The position numbers and the translations under genes were made by a program. Below, piece by piece: positions 6,183-7,504 of a stretch of 7,504 nt of DNA (positions are counted from its first letter, which is position 1; every line of letters starts with the position of its first letter). This DNA is from Chloroflexota bacterium (GTDB lineage: Bacteria > Chloroflexota > Limnocylindria > QHBO01), in NCBI GenBank assembly GCA_005879775.1, contig VBJX01000048.1, forward strand, positions 1-7,504, in the 5' to 3' direction. Below the pieces are notes generated by a model. That model saw only the letters and a program-made list of their open reading frames with translations. It did not search any database and was not told the DNA's origin.

Positions 6183-6868
6183 CGCGCGCAGGTCCTCGCC
6201 GCGATGGAACAGGTGGGTCGCCGGTGCAGCGCGTCGAGGAAGCGGTCGTCCTTCGTGATCCGGATCCCATTGGTGTTGAGCAGGACCCGGGTGACGTTGC
6301 GCTCGACGGCGGCTTCGATGATCTCGACGATCTCCGGATGAACCGTCGGCTCCCCGCCCGACAGCATCAGCACATCGATCTTGCCGCCCTCCCGCTCGAT
6401 CGAGGCGTCGAGCGTCCGCAGGATGTGGGGCAGCCGCGCGTATCGGCCCACGTTCGTGCCCGAGGCGGCGAAGCAGGTTGGGCAGTTCAGGTTGCAATGC
6501 TCGGTTACGTCGACCAGCAGAATGCAGCTGTGCTGCGTCTGCAGGCGCCCGAGCCCGTTGGCGTAGCCCATCGGGATCGGCATGACGTTGTCCGGGGTGT
6601 CCGGGATGATCTCGCGGGTCGGCACGCGCCACTGCTGGAGGTACTCCCACAGCGCGTGGTCCTCGTCGTAGAGGCTCACTACCTCGCCATGACCGCGCCG
6701 GCAATGACGCCGCAGATAGACCGATCCATCCTGCAGCACCAGGTTCCCCTGCAGGATGTCGGTGGCGTAGTCGACCTCGCGATCGGGATCCTCGCTGAAG
6801 CACTGGCCGCAGACGGTCAGCACCATCCGCAGCGGGGTGTAGGGGCGCAGGGCAAGCGTCACCGGCAT
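6179..6868 (-). CDS. Radical SAM enzyme (COG1964/MJ0619-like), N-terminal fragment
   Basis: 229-residue frame with the core of a radical SAM enzyme. Order: zinc-ribbon/rubredoxin-like cysteines CGQC (20-23) and CRRGH (56-60); the SAM cluster motif C125-x3-C129-x2-C132 in DVTEHCNLNCPTCF; SGGEP (170-174) for SAM binding; and LNTNGIRIT (197-205). This arrangement is that of COG1964, which includes archaeal tetraether lipid synthase MJ0619 and bacterial relatives linked to membrane-spanning lipids. After H215-R216 the frame leaves the family sequence and stops at 6179. GGAGG abuts ATG 6868 with no spacer; GTG 6862 (residue 3) has a six-base spacing and may be the real start. It begins four bases after the upstream membrane protein's stop codon. 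Full-length relatives run to roughly 500 residues. Substrate here is unproven. Confidence 0.88.
   Translation of the reverse strand: MPVTLALRPYTPLRMVLTVCGQCFSEDPDREVDYATDILQGNLVLQDGSVYLRRHCRRGHGEVVSLYDEDHALWEYLQQWRVPTREIIPDTPDNVMPIPMGYANGLGRLQTQHSCILLVDVTEHCNLNCPTCFAASGTNVGRYARLPHILRTLDASIEREGGKIDVLMLSGGEPTVHPEIVEIIEAAVERNVTRVLLNTNGIRITKDDRFLDALHRRPTCSIAARTCAR
6218..6226 (-). other. Frameshift/deletion junction in the radical SAM gene
   Basis: Up to CACCGG (6226-6221) the N-terminal frame is family-like (RFLDALHR). From CCGGCG (6224-6219) the other frame is family-like (PATHLFHRG). From memory of the family, about 14-17 residues carrying a conserved YLQFDG strand are expected between these two points and are absent in both frames. 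A deletion of a length not divisible by three fits. CCGGC at 6224-6220 could be what remains of two short direct repeats. Mutation and assembly error cannot be told apart here. Confidence 0.7.
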
Positions 6869-6872
6869 CCTC

Positions 6873-7286
6873 CTAGGCGCCGATCGAATAGGCGGCCACG
6901 CAGGTCCCGAACGCGATGAGGGCGAAGGCGATCGGGACCAGCGGGACCGCCAGCAGCCACCCGGCGCCGGCGACCTGGATGCGTGTCACGAGGTAGGCGA
7001 CCACGCCGCCGACGACGAGGTAGAGCACGATGAACCACACCAGGCCGGCGCCGAGCGCGATCGGCAGGGTGATCAGCGCGCCGAGCACGTACCAGACCAG
7101 CACGTAGATGACGATGCCTGCTCGCGAGGGCTCGGGCGGGTTTCCTGGAGCATCGGCCTCGACCGCCTCCCAGGCCTCATCGATGGCCGCCTGATCGTGG
7201 CCGGCGGCCAGGAGCTGATCTCGAATAGCCCCCTTCGTGTACTTCTCGCGGTTGGTCCGAATGTAGTCAGCGATGCCCTGATCCAT
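6873..7286 (-). CDS. Membrane protein with N-terminal UBA-like helical segment
   Basis: 137 residues, family not named. Residues 1-45 (YIRTNREKYTKGAIRDQLLA, then AGHDQAAIDEAWEAV) form a short amphipathic helix pair. It resembles the N-terminal motif found in various small archaeal and bacterial membrane proteins, where residues like YTREAI and QL-AGY recur. A Pro-rich linker (46-55) follows, then three predicted transmembrane helices at about 57-78, 82-100 and 110-133, ending GTCVAAYSIGA. The start is firm: GGAGGAG five bases before ATG 7286. Its TAG (6875-6873) overlaps the ribosome-binding site of the radical SAM gene, so the two are co-translated. A related protein is encoded just upstream. 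It may bind a partner through the N-terminal segment at the membrane; that role is inference. Confidence 0.85.
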   Translation of the reverse strand: MDQGIADYIRTNREKYTKGAIRDQLLAAGHDQAAIDEAWEAVEADAPGNPPEPSRAGIVIYVLVWYVLGALITLPIALGAGLVWFIVLYLVVGGVVAYLVTRIQVAGAGWLLAVPLVPIAFALIAFGTCVAAYSIGA

Positions 7287-7322
7287 GCGTTCTCCTCCAG
7301 TCCCATTGCGAGCGTCGATCGA

Positions 7323-7504
7323 TCAGGCCGGGGCCGCCAGCCTAATTGCGGCTACGCAACTGCCATAAACAAGCGCTCCAAAGGCCGGCACCAGGATGAT
7401 CCCGATGAGCACCACCCAGGTACTGCTCGGTTCAAAACGCGCAGTGCCCCATCGGACCAGCCACCGGATGCCGAAGCCGATCACGAGGTAGAGCGCCGCG
7501 TAGG
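7323..7504 (-). CDS. C-terminus of a paralogous small membrane protein (partial)
   Basis: The minus strand is open from the window edge (first whole codon at 7502) to TGA at 7325-7323, coding 59 residues with no start inside the window. Two hydrophobic stretches are visible, YAALYLVIGFG and STWVVLIGIILVPAFGALVY. Its end, YGSCVAAIRLAAPA, matches the neighbour's FGTCVAAYSIGA, and LYLVIG matches LYLVVG, so the two are tandem relatives. The gap to the next gene is 36 bases and holds that gene's ribosome-binding site, so it is probably the upstream member of the same operon. The N-terminal part, including any UBA-like segment, is outside the window. Confidence 0.75.
   Translation of the reverse strand, partial: YAALYLVIGFGIRWLVRWGTARFEPSSTWVVLIGIILVPAFGALVYGSCVAAIRLAAPA

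Noticed and set aside
6225..6803. N-terminal part of the long minus-strand frame ending at 5358
   Set aside because: Upstream of the frameshift point this frame reads Arg/Gly/Pro-rich sequence out of phase with the real radical SAM N-terminus.
6167..6919. 250-residue plus-strand frame
   Set aside because: Antisense to the radical SAM N-terminal half, whose cysteine and GGEP motifs define the true strand.

Overview
High-GC bacterial chromosome segment with strong third-position G/C bias. It holds four gene groups on both strands, one tRNA, and no recognisable mobile element or CRISPR array. The composition, the secreted protease and the radical SAM family would suit an Actinomycetota or Chloroflexota-like lineage. 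That is inference: no taxonomic marker gene is present.

Left part, + strand. The window opens inside a GGDEF-EAL c-di-GMP protein (1-1317, 5' end missing), followed by a GC-rich hairpin. Next is a divergent aldehyde-dehydrogenase-like enzyme. Its canonical start is GTG 1705, but the same frame continues upstream to about 1372-1435 with clear ALDH N-terminal sequence and no usable start codon. A tRNA-Gly(CCC) with encoded CCA lies on the minus strand at 3137-3212.

Centre. A stand-alone cyclic-nucleotide-binding protein (minus) and a secreted HExxH zinc metalloprotease (plus) are divergent around a promoter region. A promoter and ribosome-binding site inside the long minus-strand ORF suggest that the CNB gene really starts at GTG 3662 rather than ATG 3818.

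Right part, minus strand. A compact operon reads right to left. It contains the C-terminus of a small membrane protein (7504-7323), a related membrane protein with an N-terminal helical UBA-like segment (7286-6873), a radical SAM enzyme of the COG1964/MJ0619 (tetraether synthase-like) type (6868-5358), and a small membrane protein (5361-5050). The gaps are very short or the genes overlap. The radical SAM gene is split: its N-terminal half (CxxxCxxC, GGEP) and C-terminal half (Cys-rich) lie in different frames. The joint is near 6218-6226, where a conserved stretch appears to be missing. A radical SAM enzyme of this type between small membrane proteins is the most interesting system here, possibly acting on membrane lipids, although the copy in this window looks broken.
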